A DNA stretch of 64,000 nucleotides, taken from NCBI RefSeq assembly GCF_022919715.1, contig NZ_CP095042.1, positions 992,001 to 1,056,000 on the forward strand, written 5' to 3'. The notes under the pieces were generated by a model that was given only the letters and a program-made list of their open reading frames with translations, was not told the DNA's origin and searched no databases. Every line of letters starts with the position of its first letter. The stretch's first letter is position 1. The translations under genes and the position numbers were made by a program. This DNA is from Agromyces sp. H17E-10. GTDB lineage: Bacteria > Actinomycetota > Actinomycetes > Actinomycetales > Microbacteriaceae. This document shows positions 7,595-16,709 of the stretch, piece after piece.

Positions 7595-8455
7595 ATGGCG
7601 ATCGAAACAGCTGTGAAGGCCGGGCGAGGGGTGGCTGCCGACGAGTCGCTGCGCCCCGGCATCGATGACCGCATCACGCGCGACGTGGTGCCCGCGCGCC
7701 GGCGCACCGACCCCGCGAACCTGCGCTGGATCGGGCCGCTCGTGCTGCTCGGGGTGTGGTTCGCTGCCTCGGCGAGCGGGGCACTCTCTGCGCGCATCTT
7801 CCCCGCTCCCCTCGCCGTCGGCGAGGCGGGCTGGCGGCTGGTCGCAAGCGGCGCGCTCGGCGAGCACCTGCTCGTGTCGCTGCAGCGGGCGATGCTCGGC
7901 CTCGTGATCGGCATCGTCGTCGGCCTCGCGCTCGCGATCGTCACGGGCCTGTTCGCGCTCGGGCAGGTGCTGCTCGACGCGAACCTGCAGATGATCCGCG
8001 CGATGCCGATCCTCGCGCTGCTGCCTCTCGCCATCATCTGGTTCGGCATCGGCGAGGAGGTGAAGGTCTTCCTCGTCGCCCTCGCGGTCGCGTTCCCGAT
8101 CTACCTCAACACGTACGCGGGCATCCGCGGCGTCGATCGGAAGTACATCGACCTCGCCCGCACCGTCGGCCTCGGCAAGGTCGAGATCATCCGCCGCATC
8201 GTGCTGCCGGGCGCGCTGCCGAACTTCTTCACCGGCCTGCGGTTCGCCGTGTCGATCGCCTGGCTCGTGCTCGTCGTCTCCGAGCAGATCAACGCGTCGA
8301 GCGGCATCGGCTACCTCATGATGCAGGCCCGCAGCCTCAGCCAGACCGACATCATCGTCGTCGGCCTCGTCGTCTACGCCCTGCTCGGGCTCATCTCCGA
8401 CACGCTCGTCCGCTTCATCGAGAGGAAGACCCTGACATGGCGATCGACGCTGTGA
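7595..8455 (+). CDS. ABC transporter permease, sulfonate/taurine type (SsuC-like)
   Basis: A 286-residue inner-membrane permease with six hydrophobic segments after a roughly 50-residue polar N-terminus. The cytoplasmic coupling loop contains the EAA-like sequence ARTVGLGKVEIIRRIVLPGALP, typical of the binding-protein-dependent permease family that includes SsuC and TauC. It overlaps the ATPase gene by 19 nt. With the ATPase, the binding lipoprotein and the sulfatase that follow it forms one operon for uptake of an organosulfur compound. Confidence 0.9.
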   Translation: MAIETAVKAGRGVAADESLRPGIDDRITRDVVPARRRTDPANLRWIGPLVLLGVWFAASASGALSARIFPAPLAVGEAGWRLVASGALGEHLLVSLQRAMLGLVIGIVVGLALAIVTGLFALGQVLLDANLQMIRAMPILALLPLAIIWFGIGEEVKVFLVALAVAFPIYLNTYAGIRGVDRKYIDLARTVGLGKVEIIRRIVLPGALPNFFTGLRFAVSIAWLVLVVSEQINASSGIGYLMMQARSLSQTDIIVVGLVVYALLGLISDTLVRFIERKTLTWRSTL

Positions 8456-9255
8456 CCACTGCGCCCGCATCGGGCATCATCATCGAACCGGATGCCTCGT
8501 CCGAGGCATCCCCGTCGCCCGGGTCGGCGGAGGCGAGCGAGCTCGTCGTGCGCGCCCACGGCGTCACCCGCAGCTTCGACGGACGCGGCGTGCTGCACGG
8601 CATCGAACTCGACCTCCGCCGCGGCGAGTTCGTCGCCCTCCTCGGCCGCTCGGGCTCGGGCAAGTCGACCCTCCTGCGCATCCTCGCTGGGCTCGACACC
8701 GAGTATACCGGCTCGCTGCACGCGCCCGCGCTGCCCTCGGTCGCGTTCCAGGACTCGCGACTGCTGCCCTGGGCCAAGGTGCTCGACAACGTGCTGCTCG
8801 GCCTGCCACGCGCAGGTCGAGCCGGTCGCGACGCCCGCGGACGCGCAGGCGCCCTGCTCGACGAGGTCGGCCTCGCCGACAAGGCCTGCGTCTGGCCGAA
8901 GACGCTCTCGGGCGGCGAGGCGCAGCGCGTCTCGCTCGCGCGGGCCCTCGTGCGCGAGCCCTCGCTGCTGCTGATGGACGAGCCGTTCGGCGCGCTCGAC
9001 GCGCTCACCCGCATCCGCATGCACCGCCTGCTGCGCGGGCTGATCGCCCGGCACACACCGGCCGTCCTGCTCGTCACGCACGACGTCGACGAGGCCGTGC
9101 TGCTCGCCGACCGCATCATCGTGCTCACCGACGGCGAGCTCTCGCTCGACGTGGGCGTCGACCTGCCCGTCGAGGGCCGACGCTCGCGCCCCGAGTTCGC
9201 GGCGCTGCGCGCCCGCCTGCTCACCGAGCTCGGCGTCGGCGACGACGACCACTGA
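8437..9255 (+). CDS. ABC transporter ATP-binding protein, sulfonate type (SsuB-like)
   Basis: A 272-residue ATPase. After a 35-residue polar lead it shows Walker A GRSGSGKST (residues 70-78), Q-loop (AFQDSRLLPW), signature LSGGEAQR, Walker B LLLMDEP and H-loop VTHDVDEA. The short regulatory-free C-terminus fits the SsuB/TauB group. Start ATG 8437 is inside the permease gene, with AGGA 10 nt upstream. Supplies energy for the permease encoded just before it. Confidence 0.92.
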   Translation: MAIDAVTTAPASGIIIEPDASSEASPSPGSAEASELVVRAHGVTRSFDGRGVLHGIELDLRRGEFVALLGRSGSGKSTLLRILAGLDTEYTGSLHAPALPSVAFQDSRLLPWAKVLDNVLLGLPRAGRAGRDARGRAGALLDEVGLADKACVWPKTLSGGEAQRVSLARALVREPSLLLMDEPFGALDALTRIRMHRLLRGLIARHTPAVLLVTHDVDEAVLLADRIIVLTDGELSLDVGVDLPVEGRRSRPEFAALRARLLTELGVGDDDH

Positions 9256-9315
9256 CCGGCGCGGCCCGCTTCACCACCTGAGACCACCGCACCCACCAAG
9301 AGAAACGGAACGACC

Positions 9316-10317
9316 ATGCCCATCCGCTCCACCACGATCGCCTCGACGGCCGTACTCGCCGTCGCCGGCCTCGCCCTGTCGGGCTGCGCCGCGACCGCGG
9401 CATCCTCGACGCCGAACGACGGCACCGTCACCCTCCACGTCGGCCAACTCGGCCAGGCGAAGGTGAGCGAAGCCCTGCTCGAGGCGTCCGGCGAGAACGA
9501 CGGGGTCGACTACGAGATCGACACCGCGCTGTTCGACTCCGGCCCGGCGGCCCTCGAAGCCGTGCCGTCTGGGCAGATCGACGTCGTCAACATGGCCGAC
9601 ACCCCCATGATCTTCGGGCAGGTCGCCGGAACCGAGGCGCACATCGTCGCCGCCGCGAAGACCAGCGCGCCGGGCGGCAGCGTCGTCGAGATCGTCGTGC
9701 CGGCCGGCTCCGACATCGACGACGCGGCCGACCTGGCCGGCAAGAAGGTCGCGACACTGCAGGGCACGACCCTGCAGTACTCGCTCATCGAGATCCTCGG
9801 CGAGCACGGCCTCACGTACGACGACATCGTGCCCGCGAACCTGCCGCCGGCCGACGCGTACACGGCGCTCACGAACGGCGACGTCGACGCCGCGGCGCTG
9901 CTCGACCCGCAGCGCGCGATCGCGCTCGCGGCGGGTGGCCAGGTGATCGCGAACGCCTCCGACGTCGTCACCGACTGGAACATCACCGTCGCGACCGACG
10001 CGGCGCTCGCCGACGACGCCAAGGCCGACGCGATCGAGGACTACGTCCTGCGCCTCGACCGTGCCTATCGGTGGGCCGACGAACACCCCGACGAGTGGGC
10101 GAAGGTCTACGCCGAGACGACGGGGCTGCCGCTCGAGATCGCGACAGCGGTCACCGCGCGCGACACCTACGACCTCGTGCCGCTCGGCGACGAGTTCACG
10201 ACCAGCCAGCAGCAGCAGGCCGACACCTACGCCGAGATCGGGCTGATCCCCGAGGCTCCCGACGTGGCCCAGTCGCTCGACGACCGCTACAACGCGGCGA
10301 TCGAGGCCTCACGATGA
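9316..10317 (+). CDS. ABC transporter substrate-binding lipoprotein, sulfonate type (SsuA-like)
   Basis: A 333-residue lipoprotein with lipobox LSGC (Cys24) followed by a two-lobed periplasmic-binding fold of the SsuA/TauA/NMT1 group (for example GKKVATLQGTTLQYSLIEIL and WADEHPDEWAKVYAETTGLP). It should be tethered to the outer face of the membrane and deliver sulfonates or sulfate esters to the permease. Its stop overlaps the sulfatase start by 4 nt (ATGA), a strong sign that the transporter and the sulfatase act on the same pathway. Confidence 0.9.
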   Translation: MPIRSTTIASTAVLAVAGLALSGCAATAASSTPNDGTVTLHVGQLGQAKVSEALLEASGENDGVDYEIDTALFDSGPAALEAVPSGQIDVVNMADTPMIFGQVAGTEAHIVAAAKTSAPGGSVVEIVVPAGSDIDDAADLAGKKVATLQGTTLQYSLIEILGEHGLTYDDIVPANLPPADAYTALTNGDVDAAALLDPQRAIALAAGGQVIANASDVVTDWNITVATDAALADDAKADAIEDYVLRLDRAYRWADEHPDEWAKVYAETTGLPLEIATAVTARDTYDLVPLGDEFTTSQQQQADTYAEIGLIPEAPDVAQSLDDRYNAAIEASR

Positions 10318-12653
10318 GCGTCGACGAACGCGGCATCCCTGATTTCGCCCGCGGCTACGACCGCCACCCCGGCGCGATCGGCCGCACCGTGCCGCAGTCG
10401 CAGCGGGCCTGGCCGCGCTCGAAGCGGGCGCCAGAGGGCGCGCCGAACGTCGTCGTCGTGCTGCTCGACGACCTCGGCTTCAGCGACCTCGGGCCGTTCG
10501 GATCGGAGATCCCGACGCCGAACCTCGACCGGGTCGCCGCCTCGGGCGTGCGGCTCACGAATTACCACACGACGCCGGTCTGCTCGCCGGCGCGGGCGGC
10601 GCTGCTCACGGGGCTCAACCCGCACCGCGCCGGGTTCGCGAGCGTCGCGAACTCCGACCCGGGGTTCCCGAACCTGCGGCTCGAGATCGACGACGACGTG
10701 CTGACGCTGCCCGAGATCCTCCGTGATGCGGGCTACGCGACGTACATGGTCGGCAAGTGGCACCTCACCCGCGACGCGCTCATGAACGATGCCGCGTCGA
10801 AGCACACCTGGCCGCTGCAGCGGGGGTTCGACCGGTACTACGGGTCGCTCGAGGGGCTCAACAGCTTCTTCCACCCGAACCGGCTCATTCGCGACAACTC
10901 GCCGGTCGGCCCCGAGACGCTCGCCGGGCGCGACGACGAGCCGTACTACGTGACCGACGACTACACCGACCAGGCGATCTCGATGATCAGCGCCCTGCGT
11001 GCGAACGACCCCGACAAGCCGTTCCTGCTGTACTTCGCGCACACGGCGATGCACGGCCCGCTCGGTGCGAAGCCCGTCGACCTCGCCCGCCACCGCGGCC
11101 GATACGCCGCCGGGTGGGACGCGATCCGCGAAGCCCGGCTCGCAAGCCAGAAGGCGCAGGGACTCTTCCCCGACGACCTGCCGCTGCCCGATCGCACGGC
11201 CGCGTTCGGCCATGAGGTGCCCGCGTGGGACGACCTCCACGACGAGACGCAGGAGCTCTACGCCCGCCACATGGAGGTCTACGCCGCGATGGTCGACAAC
11301 GTCGACCAGAACCTCGGCCGACTGCTCGACACCCTCGAGCAGACCGGCGACCTCGAGAACACCGTCGTCATCGTCACGAGCGACAACGGCGGCACCTCGG
11401 AGGGCGGACCCGAGGGCACGCGCTCGTACTTCAGCCGGTTCGTGCACGTGCCCGGCTTGCCGGCCGACTGGGACCCCGACGTCGAACGCGACCTCGACCT
11501 CATCGGCGGGCCGCAGGCGATGACGCACTACCCGCGCGGGTGGGCGCTCGCCTCGAACACCCCGTTCCGGTACTTCAAGGGGCAGACCTTCGAGGGCGGC
11601 GTGCGTGTGCCCTTCCTCCTGAGCTGGCCGAAGGGGCTGCCGCGCGCCGACGGCGATCACGGCATCCGCAACCAGTTCCAGTACGTGACCGACGTGCTGC
11701 CCACGATCCTCGAGCTCGCGGGCGTCGACCACGGCGGGGTGCGGCACAACCTGCCCGCGCAGGAGATCGACGGCGTGAGCTTCGCGAGCGTCGCCCGCGA
11801 GAACGCGCCGAGCACGCGCCGCGAGCAGTACTCCGAGTTCGGCGGCAACCGCGGCTTCACGCGCGACGGCTGGAAGCTCGTCACCGACCACGCGTTCGGG
11901 GCGGCGTTCGACGACGACGAGTGGCAGCTCTACGACGTCGCGAACGACCCCAACGAACTGCACGACGTGAGCGCGGAGCATCCCGAGCAGGTTCGCGAGC
12001 TCGCCGCCGCCTGGGAGGAGGCGGCCTGGCGCAACGCGGTGTTCCCGCTCGGCGCCGCGTTCAGCGACGTGCGCCGACCGGAGGAGGCGTTGTTCCAGCG
12101 GCCGCTGCGCCTGCTACCCGGGGCACCGAAGCTCGAACGTCATCGGGCGGCGGCGCTCGTGACGCTGCGGTCGGTCGACCTCTGGGCCGATGTGGTGCTC
12201 GACGCCGGGAGCGAGGGCGTGATCGTCGCGCACGGCGACCAGGGCGGCGGCTACTCACTGTGGATCGAGCACGGCGAGCTGCACTTCTCGTACAACGAGT
12301 ACGGGCGCCTGCTCGAGGTGTCGGCGGGCGTGCTGCCGCACGGCGCGCACGTGCTCGGCGTCTCGCTGGAGTGGCGGCCCGAGTTCCGCTGGGACGTCGC
12401 GATCACCGTGGACGGCGTCGAACGCGCGCGTCTCGACGGCGTGCGGATGCTCGTCGGCATGGCGCCGTTCTCGGGCATCGAGGTCGGGCGCAACAGCGGC
12501 GGACCGGTGAGCTGGCCGCTGTACGAGCGCCACGGGTCGTTCGAGTTCACGGGCGAGCTGGTCGGTGTGACCTTCACCCCCGGCGAGCGCGCGCCGTACG
12601 ATCCGTCTGCGGTCGCCGAGCTCGCCCACAGCGCGGCGCTGTACTACGACTGA
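10314..12653 (+). CDS. Arylsulfatase (type I, formylglycine-dependent)
   Basis: A 779-residue sulfatase. The activation motif C-S-P-A-R (Cys90-Arg94, in TTPVCSPARAALLTG) is the CxPxR signature whose cysteine becomes formylglycine. Metal-binding acidic residues are visible at the N-terminus (VVVLLDDLGFSD) and later (VIVTSDNGG). Residues about 600-779 form an additional beta-rich domain (GGYSLWIEHGELHFSYNEYG). There is no signal peptide, so it should act in the cytosol on imported sulfate esters to release sulfate. Coupled by ATGA overlap to the binding lipoprotein. The formylglycine-generating enzyme it needs is not in this window. Confidence 0.93.
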   Translation: MSVDERGIPDFARGYDRHPGAIGRTVPQSQRAWPRSKRAPEGAPNVVVVLLDDLGFSDLGPFGSEIPTPNLDRVAASGVRLTNYHTTPVCSPARAALLTGLNPHRAGFASVANSDPGFPNLRLEIDDDVLTLPEILRDAGYATYMVGKWHLTRDALMNDAASKHTWPLQRGFDRYYGSLEGLNSFFHPNRLIRDNSPVGPETLAGRDDEPYYVTDDYTDQAISMISALRANDPDKPFLLYFAHTAMHGPLGAKPVDLARHRGRYAAGWDAIREARLASQKAQGLFPDDLPLPDRTAAFGHEVPAWDDLHDETQELYARHMEVYAAMVDNVDQNLGRLLDTLEQTGDLENTVVIVTSDNGGTSEGGPEGTRSYFSRFVHVPGLPADWDPDVERDLDLIGGPQAMTHYPRGWALASNTPFRYFKGQTFEGGVRVPFLLSWPKGLPRADGDHGIRNQFQYVTDVLPTILELAGVDHGGVRHNLPAQEIDGVSFASVARENAPSTRREQYSEFGGNRGFTRDGWKLVTDHAFGAAFDDDEWQLYDVANDPNELHDVSAEHPEQVRELAAAWEEAAWRNAVFPLGAAFSDVRRPEEALFQRPLRLLPGAPKLERHRAAALVTLRSVDLWADVVLDAGSEGVIVAHGDQGGGYSLWIEHGELHFSYNEYGRLLEVSAGVLPHGAHVLGVSLEWRPEFRWDVAITVDGVERARLDGVRMLVGMAPFSGIEVGRNSGGPVSWPLYERHGSFEFTGELVGVTFTPGERAPYDPSAVAELAHSAALYYD

Positions 12654-12661
12654 CGGGTCGG

Positions 12662-12685
12662 GCCCGGGGCCGACGGGGGCCGGGC
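12662..12685. terminator. Weak GC-rich hairpin after the sulfatase operon
   Basis: GCCCGG (12662-12667) can pair with CCGGGC (12680-12685), only 9 bp after the sulfatase stop. There is no T tract, as is usual in actinobacteria. Supported only as a possible terminator. Confidence 0.3.
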
Positions 12686-12778
12686 GGGCGCATCGAGCCC
12701 GGCCGGCCCCATCGGGGTATTGCCCCACCGTCAGGCGACTGCCACGATGCCGGTAGGCCGATTCCGATGGAGGATCCG

Positions 12779-13246
12779 ATGCCCGAGATGCTCGACCAGT
12801 CGCAGGCCGGCTCACTTGCGAGCGTGCCGGGCGCGACGATCATCCGTCGCATCCGCGGCATGATCTTCTCCGCGCTGAGCACGGGGATCGTCTACTCGTT
12901 CGTCGGCTTCGCGAGCAAGGGCGCCTGCTTCGATGCGGCCGTCGACGGCCCCGAACCGGTGTCGACGTGCGTGAACCTCACCCTGAGTCCGAGCCCGCTC
13001 GTCTACCTCGGGATCGCGGTGACCGTCGTCGTGGCGATCAGCCTCGTGCTGCGGCCGGGTCGCACCGAGGCATCCGCGCTGCGACTCATCGACCGTGCAG
13101 TGATCATCATGATCGCGGCGACCCTCGTTTGGGCGGCGCTGGCGATGGTGTCGTTCATCGCGCTGTCGATCGAGCCGCCTGGCCCGGGTGGAACGTTCAC
13201 GATCCCGTTCACGTTCGGCGTCGTCGACGTCGACATCACCCGGTAG
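12779..13246 (+). CDS. Hypothetical membrane protein
   Basis: A 155-residue protein with three hydrophobic segments (around residues 25-45, 66-88 and 105-130) and two cysteines in the first outer loop (KGACFDA and STCVN) that could form a disulfide. The ATG at 12779 is preferred to 12767 because GGAGG lies 5 nt before it. No family recognised. Confidence 0.75.
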   Translation: MPEMLDQSQAGSLASVPGATIIRRIRGMIFSALSTGIVYSFVGFASKGACFDAAVDGPEPVSTCVNLTLSPSPLVYLGIAVTVVVAISLVLRPGRTEASALRLIDRAVIIMIAATLVWAALAMVSFIALSIEPPGPGGTFTIPFTFGVVDVDITR

Positions 13247-13359
13247 GACATCGCTCTGCAGAAGCGCTCTGCAATTCTGCTTCACCACCGATTCTCCGAA
13301 GGGGACGCACCCCGAACGCGGGGTTCACCCGCTCGCGCCCGATGAGGAGAATGTCGTCC

Positions 13360-13782
13360 ATGGCGCAGAAGCCGATCGTCTACGAGACCACGCACCAGGT
13401 GGCGTTCTCCGAGCTCGATCCGTTCCAGCACCTCAGCACGGGCAACTACGCGAGGTACTTCACCGACCACCGCATGGAGGGGCTCGCCCGCTACGCCGGC
13501 TGGGACCTCCCGACCCTCGGCACGCTCGGGTTCATGACCTGGGTGCGGCGGCTCGAGATCGACTTCGTGCGCCCGGTCGACGGCGACCAGGCGGTGACGA
13601 TCACGTCGTTCGTGCGCGAGTTCCAGGGGCACGACGCGATCATCGAGTGCACGATGACGGATGCCTCGGGCGCCACGACCGCGACCTGCCTCATGATCGT
13701 GGCCTACGTCGACGCGCGCACGCGCCGGGGCGCCGACTGGCCCGACGAACTGCAGGCGCTGTTCTTCGAACCGGCGGAGTGA
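13360..13782 (+). CDS. Acyl-CoA thioesterase, 4HBT (hotdog) family
   Basis: A 140-residue hotdog-fold protein with the 4HBT pattern: FSELDPFQHLSTGNYARYFTDHRMEGL near the N-terminus (the Asp/His region of the active site). A long helix and beta strands (DQAVTITSFVREFQGHDAIIECTM) follow. It probably hydrolyses an acyl-CoA thioester in the cytosol; substrate unknown. The start ATG at 13360 has AGGAG 10 nt upstream; an alternative ATG at 13351 is too close to that site. Confidence 0.85.
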   Translation: MAQKPIVYETTHQVAFSELDPFQHLSTGNYARYFTDHRMEGLARYAGWDLPTLGTLGFMTWVRRLEIDFVRPVDGDQAVTITSFVREFQGHDAIIECTMTDASGATTATCLMIVAYVDARTRRGADWPDELQALFFEPAE

Positions 13783-13839
13783 CGCGATCGCGCACCGCCC
13801 GCCCTCGACGCGCGGCGCGCACCGGCGCATCATGTCCCC

Positions 13840-15197
13840 ATGACGACGCCGACCCTCACCGCCCAGCTCAGGCTCGACCTCAGGCATCGCCTGCGCCCCA
13901 TGTCGGGTCGCAACCCCGACAAACGGCATCGCGCCGTCACTCCGCTCGAGCTGCTCTACGACCTCACGTACGTCATCGCGTTCGCCGCCGCAGCCGACGA
14001 GCTGGCGCACGCGGTGTTCGCAGGCGAGGTCGGACCGGGCATCGGCGCCTACCTGTTCGCGATCTTCGGGGTGTCATGGGCGTGGCTCAACTTCACGTGG
14101 TTCTCGTCGGCGTACGACAACGACGACGCCCTCGTGCGCGCGGCCGTCGTCGCACAGATGGTCGGCGTCGTCATCTTCATCTTCGGATTGCCCGTCAGCT
14201 TCGAGGATGCCGCGCATGGCGCGAGCCCGAACAACATGCTGCTCGTCGCCGGCTACATCGTCATGCGCGTGCCGCTGATCGCGCTGTGGCTGCGCGCGGC
14301 GCGCGAGGATCCGGCGCATCGGCGCACCGCCATCGGGTACGCGGTCGTCATCGCGGTCGCGCAGGTCGGCTGGCTGCTCACGACCATCCCCGGCATCCCG
14401 ACGGGCGCGACGATCACGGCCATCGTCGTGCTCGCGACCGCCGAACTCGTCGCACCCGTCGTCATCGAGCGCCGGTACGGGCGGGCGCCGTGGAACGCCG
14501 GCCACATCGCCGAGCGATTCGGCCTGCTCACGCTCATCACGATCGGGGAGGTCATCGCGGGAACGGTCGCGGCGGTCGGCGCCCTCGTCGCCGAACAGGG
14601 GTGGTCGATCGCTGCGGTCGCGATCGTCGCGGCGGGGCTCGTGATCGCCGCCGGGCTGTGGTGGGCGTACTACCTGGTTCCCTCGCGCACGATCCTCGAG
14701 CGCTGGCCCGAACGCACGTGGGGCTGGCGGTACGTGCATCTTCCACTGTTCGGCGCGATCGCCGCGGTCGGGCGGGGCTGCACGTCGCCGCGGTGGGGGT
14801 CGAGCACCAGGAGCTGAGCCTGCTGCAGATCACGCTCGCCCTCGCGGTGCCGGTCGCCTGCGTGGTCGTGCTCGTGTTCCTCATCTGGAGCGTGCTCATG
14901 CACTCCATGGACTTCACGCACGTGCCGCTGTTCATCGCGAACCTGGTGCCGCTCGTCGCCGCGGTGCTCATCGCAGCCGCCACCGACGCCGGAGCGCCGA
15001 TCGACCTCGAGCCGGGCGGCGACCTCACGGCGCTCGTCACCGTGATCGGCCTCGTGTCGCTCTCCTGCGTGATCGAGGTCGTCGGCCACGAACTCGTGGG
15101 CTACTCGCACACCCTGCAGGCCGCGAAGCGGCACCTGCTCGAGCCCGAGATCGACGCGCGCCATGCCGAGACGGCGGACGCCGAGGCATCCATCTGA
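13840..15197 (+). pseudogene. Low-temperature-requirement A (LtrA) family membrane protein, apparent -1 frameshift
   Basis: The reading frame from ATG 13840 encodes an LtrA-type polytopic protein (ELLYDLTYVIAFAAAADEL and HIAERFGLLTLITIGEVIAGT). It then goes out of frame near 14770 and stops at 14817. The natural continuation (LHVAAVGVEHQELSLLQITL onward, several more membrane helices) is in the next frame up to the stop at 15197. Adding one G to the GGG at 14770-14772 would restore AVGAGLHVAA, the usual LtrA sequence. So this is either a sequencing/assembly indel or a genuinely broken gene. The family's molecular function is unknown. A second, intact LtrA-like gene lies at 43715. Confidence 0.85.
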
Positions 15198-15252
15198 TCG
15201 CAACGCGCCGATCGCGGGCCGCCTGCACGCCCGGCCCTCGATCGGCGGGGCG

Positions 15253-15603
15253 CTACGCCCAGCCGAGCTCGCCGAGGCGGGCGTCGTCGAGGCCGAAGTA
15301 GTGGCCGATCTCGTGCACGAGGGTGATGCGCACGCGTGCGCGCAACGCGTCGAGGTCGGCCGAGTGCGCCTGCATGTTGTTCTTGAACAGCGTGATGCGG
15401 TCGGGCAGCTCACCGTAGCCGTACACCCCGCGCGTCTTCAGCGGACGCCCGCTGTAGAGACCGAAGAGCCGCGGCCGCTCACCCGGCGGCTGGTTCGCGA
15501 TGAGGATCGCGACGTTCTCGACCCCGCGCACCATCTCGTCGGGCAGCGCGTCGAACACCTCGCTGACCATCTGTTCGAAGTCGTCGTCGGAGATCTCGAC
15601 CAT
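15253..15603 (-). CDS. Small zinc metallopeptidase family protein (minimal zincin)
   Basis: A 116-residue cytosolic protein of the actinobacterial 'metallopeptidase family protein' group. It has an N-terminal acidic helix (MVEISDDDFEQMVSEVFDALP), the conserved middle RPRLFGLYSGRPL, and the zinc motif HEIGHYFGLDD near the C-terminus, where His, His and the following Asp can bind zinc. Length and motif placement match the family. Start ATG 15603. It is convergent with the LtrA gene and downstream of the SDR gene on the same strand. Confidence 0.88.
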   Translation of the reverse strand: MVEISDDDFEQMVSEVFDALPDEMVRGVENVAILIANQPPGERPRLFGLYSGRPLKTRGVYGYGELPDRITLFKNNMQAHSADLDALRARVRITLVHEIGHYFGLDDARLGELGWA

Positions 15604-15706
15604 GGTCTGATTCTGAACCCCGATCGGGCGCTCACGGCCGGAATCGGCCGATCCGGGGCATCCCGTTCGCTGACGACGGAATCGGCGCGGCCGCACCCGA
15701 CGCGGT

Positions 15707-16501
15707 TCAGTCGACCAGCGCCCCCGCCGAGAGGTTCGCGATCGCACCCGTCATCGAGGCTGCGCGATCGGACGCGGCGAACGCCAGGTACTCCGCGACC
15801 TCGTCGAGCGACGGCAGGCGGCCGAGCAGGGTCGTGCTCTCGAGGCCGGTGATCCAGTCGTCGAACGGGATGCCGCCAGCCTCCGCGATGCGACCGAACA
15901 TGTCGCGCGTGTACGACGTCGCGAGCGCGTCGGCCATCGCATGCGGGCGCACGCAGACGACGCGCACCCCGTCGGGGCCGAGCTCGCCGGCGAGCGCGCG
16001 CGAGAATCCCTCGAGGCCCGCCGACTGGGCGGCGTTGCCGATGAGGCCGCGCCCGGTGAGCCGCGCTCCCGGCGTCGAGATCGTGAGGATCACGCCCGAG
16101 CGCTGCGCGACCATGTGCCGTGAGACGGCCTTCGCCGTCACGAAGTTCGTCTGCAGGTAGCCGACGACGGGGTGCAGGTAGTCGTCGAGCGAGGTCTCGG
16201 CGATCGGCAGGCCCTGCACGTGGTCGAAGCCGACCGCGTTGAGCGCGACGTCGATGCGCCCGGCCCGCTCGGCGATGTCGTCGATGTGACGGTCGACGGC
16301 GGCCGGGTCCATGGCGTCGACGACGGCGAGGTCGACCTCGGCACCCTCGGCGCGTGCCGCCGCGGCCGCGGCTTCGAGTCGGGGCAGGCTCCGCCCCGCG
16401 AGGAAGAGCCGTGCGCCCTCGCGGGCGAACACTCGTGCGGCGGCCGCGCCGATCGATCCTCCGCCGCCGTGGATCACGGCGACCTTGTCCTTCAGCAGCA
16501 T
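15707..16501 (-). CDS. Short-chain dehydrogenase/reductase
   Basis: A 264-residue Rossmann-fold SDR. The cofactor motif is GGGGSIGAAAARVF near the N-terminus, with NAVGF in the NAG position. The usual catalytic Tyr-x-x-x-Lys is not obvious: after the serine strand (VILTISTPGA) the region reads LIGNAAQSAGLEGFSRAL. It may therefore be an atypical, perhaps non-catalytic, member. ATG 16501 has GGAG 8 nt upstream. Divergent from the reductase gene at 16710; the intergenic region carries two ArsR-type dyads. Confidence 0.85.
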   Translation of the reverse strand: MLLKDKVAVIHGGGGSIGAAAARVFAREGARLFLAGRSLPRLEAAAAAARAEGAEVDLAVVDAMDPAAVDRHIDDIAERAGRIDVALNAVGFDHVQGLPIAETSLDDYLHPVVGYLQTNFVTAKAVSRHMVAQRSGVILTISTPGARLTGRGLIGNAAQSAGLEGFSRALAGELGPDGVRVVCVRPHAMADALATSYTRDMFGRIAEAGGIPFDDWITGLESTTLLGRLPSLDEVAEYLAFAASDRAASMTGAIANLSAGALVD

Positions 16502-16532
16502 GATGGTCTCTCCTCGTCGGTGACTCCAATAA

Positions 16533-16583
16533 TGCAACCCAATGGTTGCATAAATGATGGCAGTAACGCAACCAACGGGTTGC
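16533..16583. promoter_or_regulatory. Pair of ArsR-type operators TGCAACC-N4-GGTTGCA
   Basis: Two dyads lie between the divergent SDR and reductase genes: TGCAACCCAATGGTTGCA (16533-16550) and GCAACCAACGGGTTGC (16568-16583). Their centres are 34 bp apart. The same pair, centres 33 bp apart, occurs at 50193-50242 next to an ArsR regulator gene, so that regulator is the obvious candidate to bind here too. Confidence 0.75.
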
Positions 16584-16709
16584 ACTCCGTTGGCGGCATC
16601 CGAATCGTGCGAAAAAAGTTCCGCGAGAACTGTCCGATCGCGGCATCCCTGTTCGTGGTGATGGTGAGGGCGCCCCGAACGGGGGCGCAGGAGAAGGGAA
16701 ACGACGACC

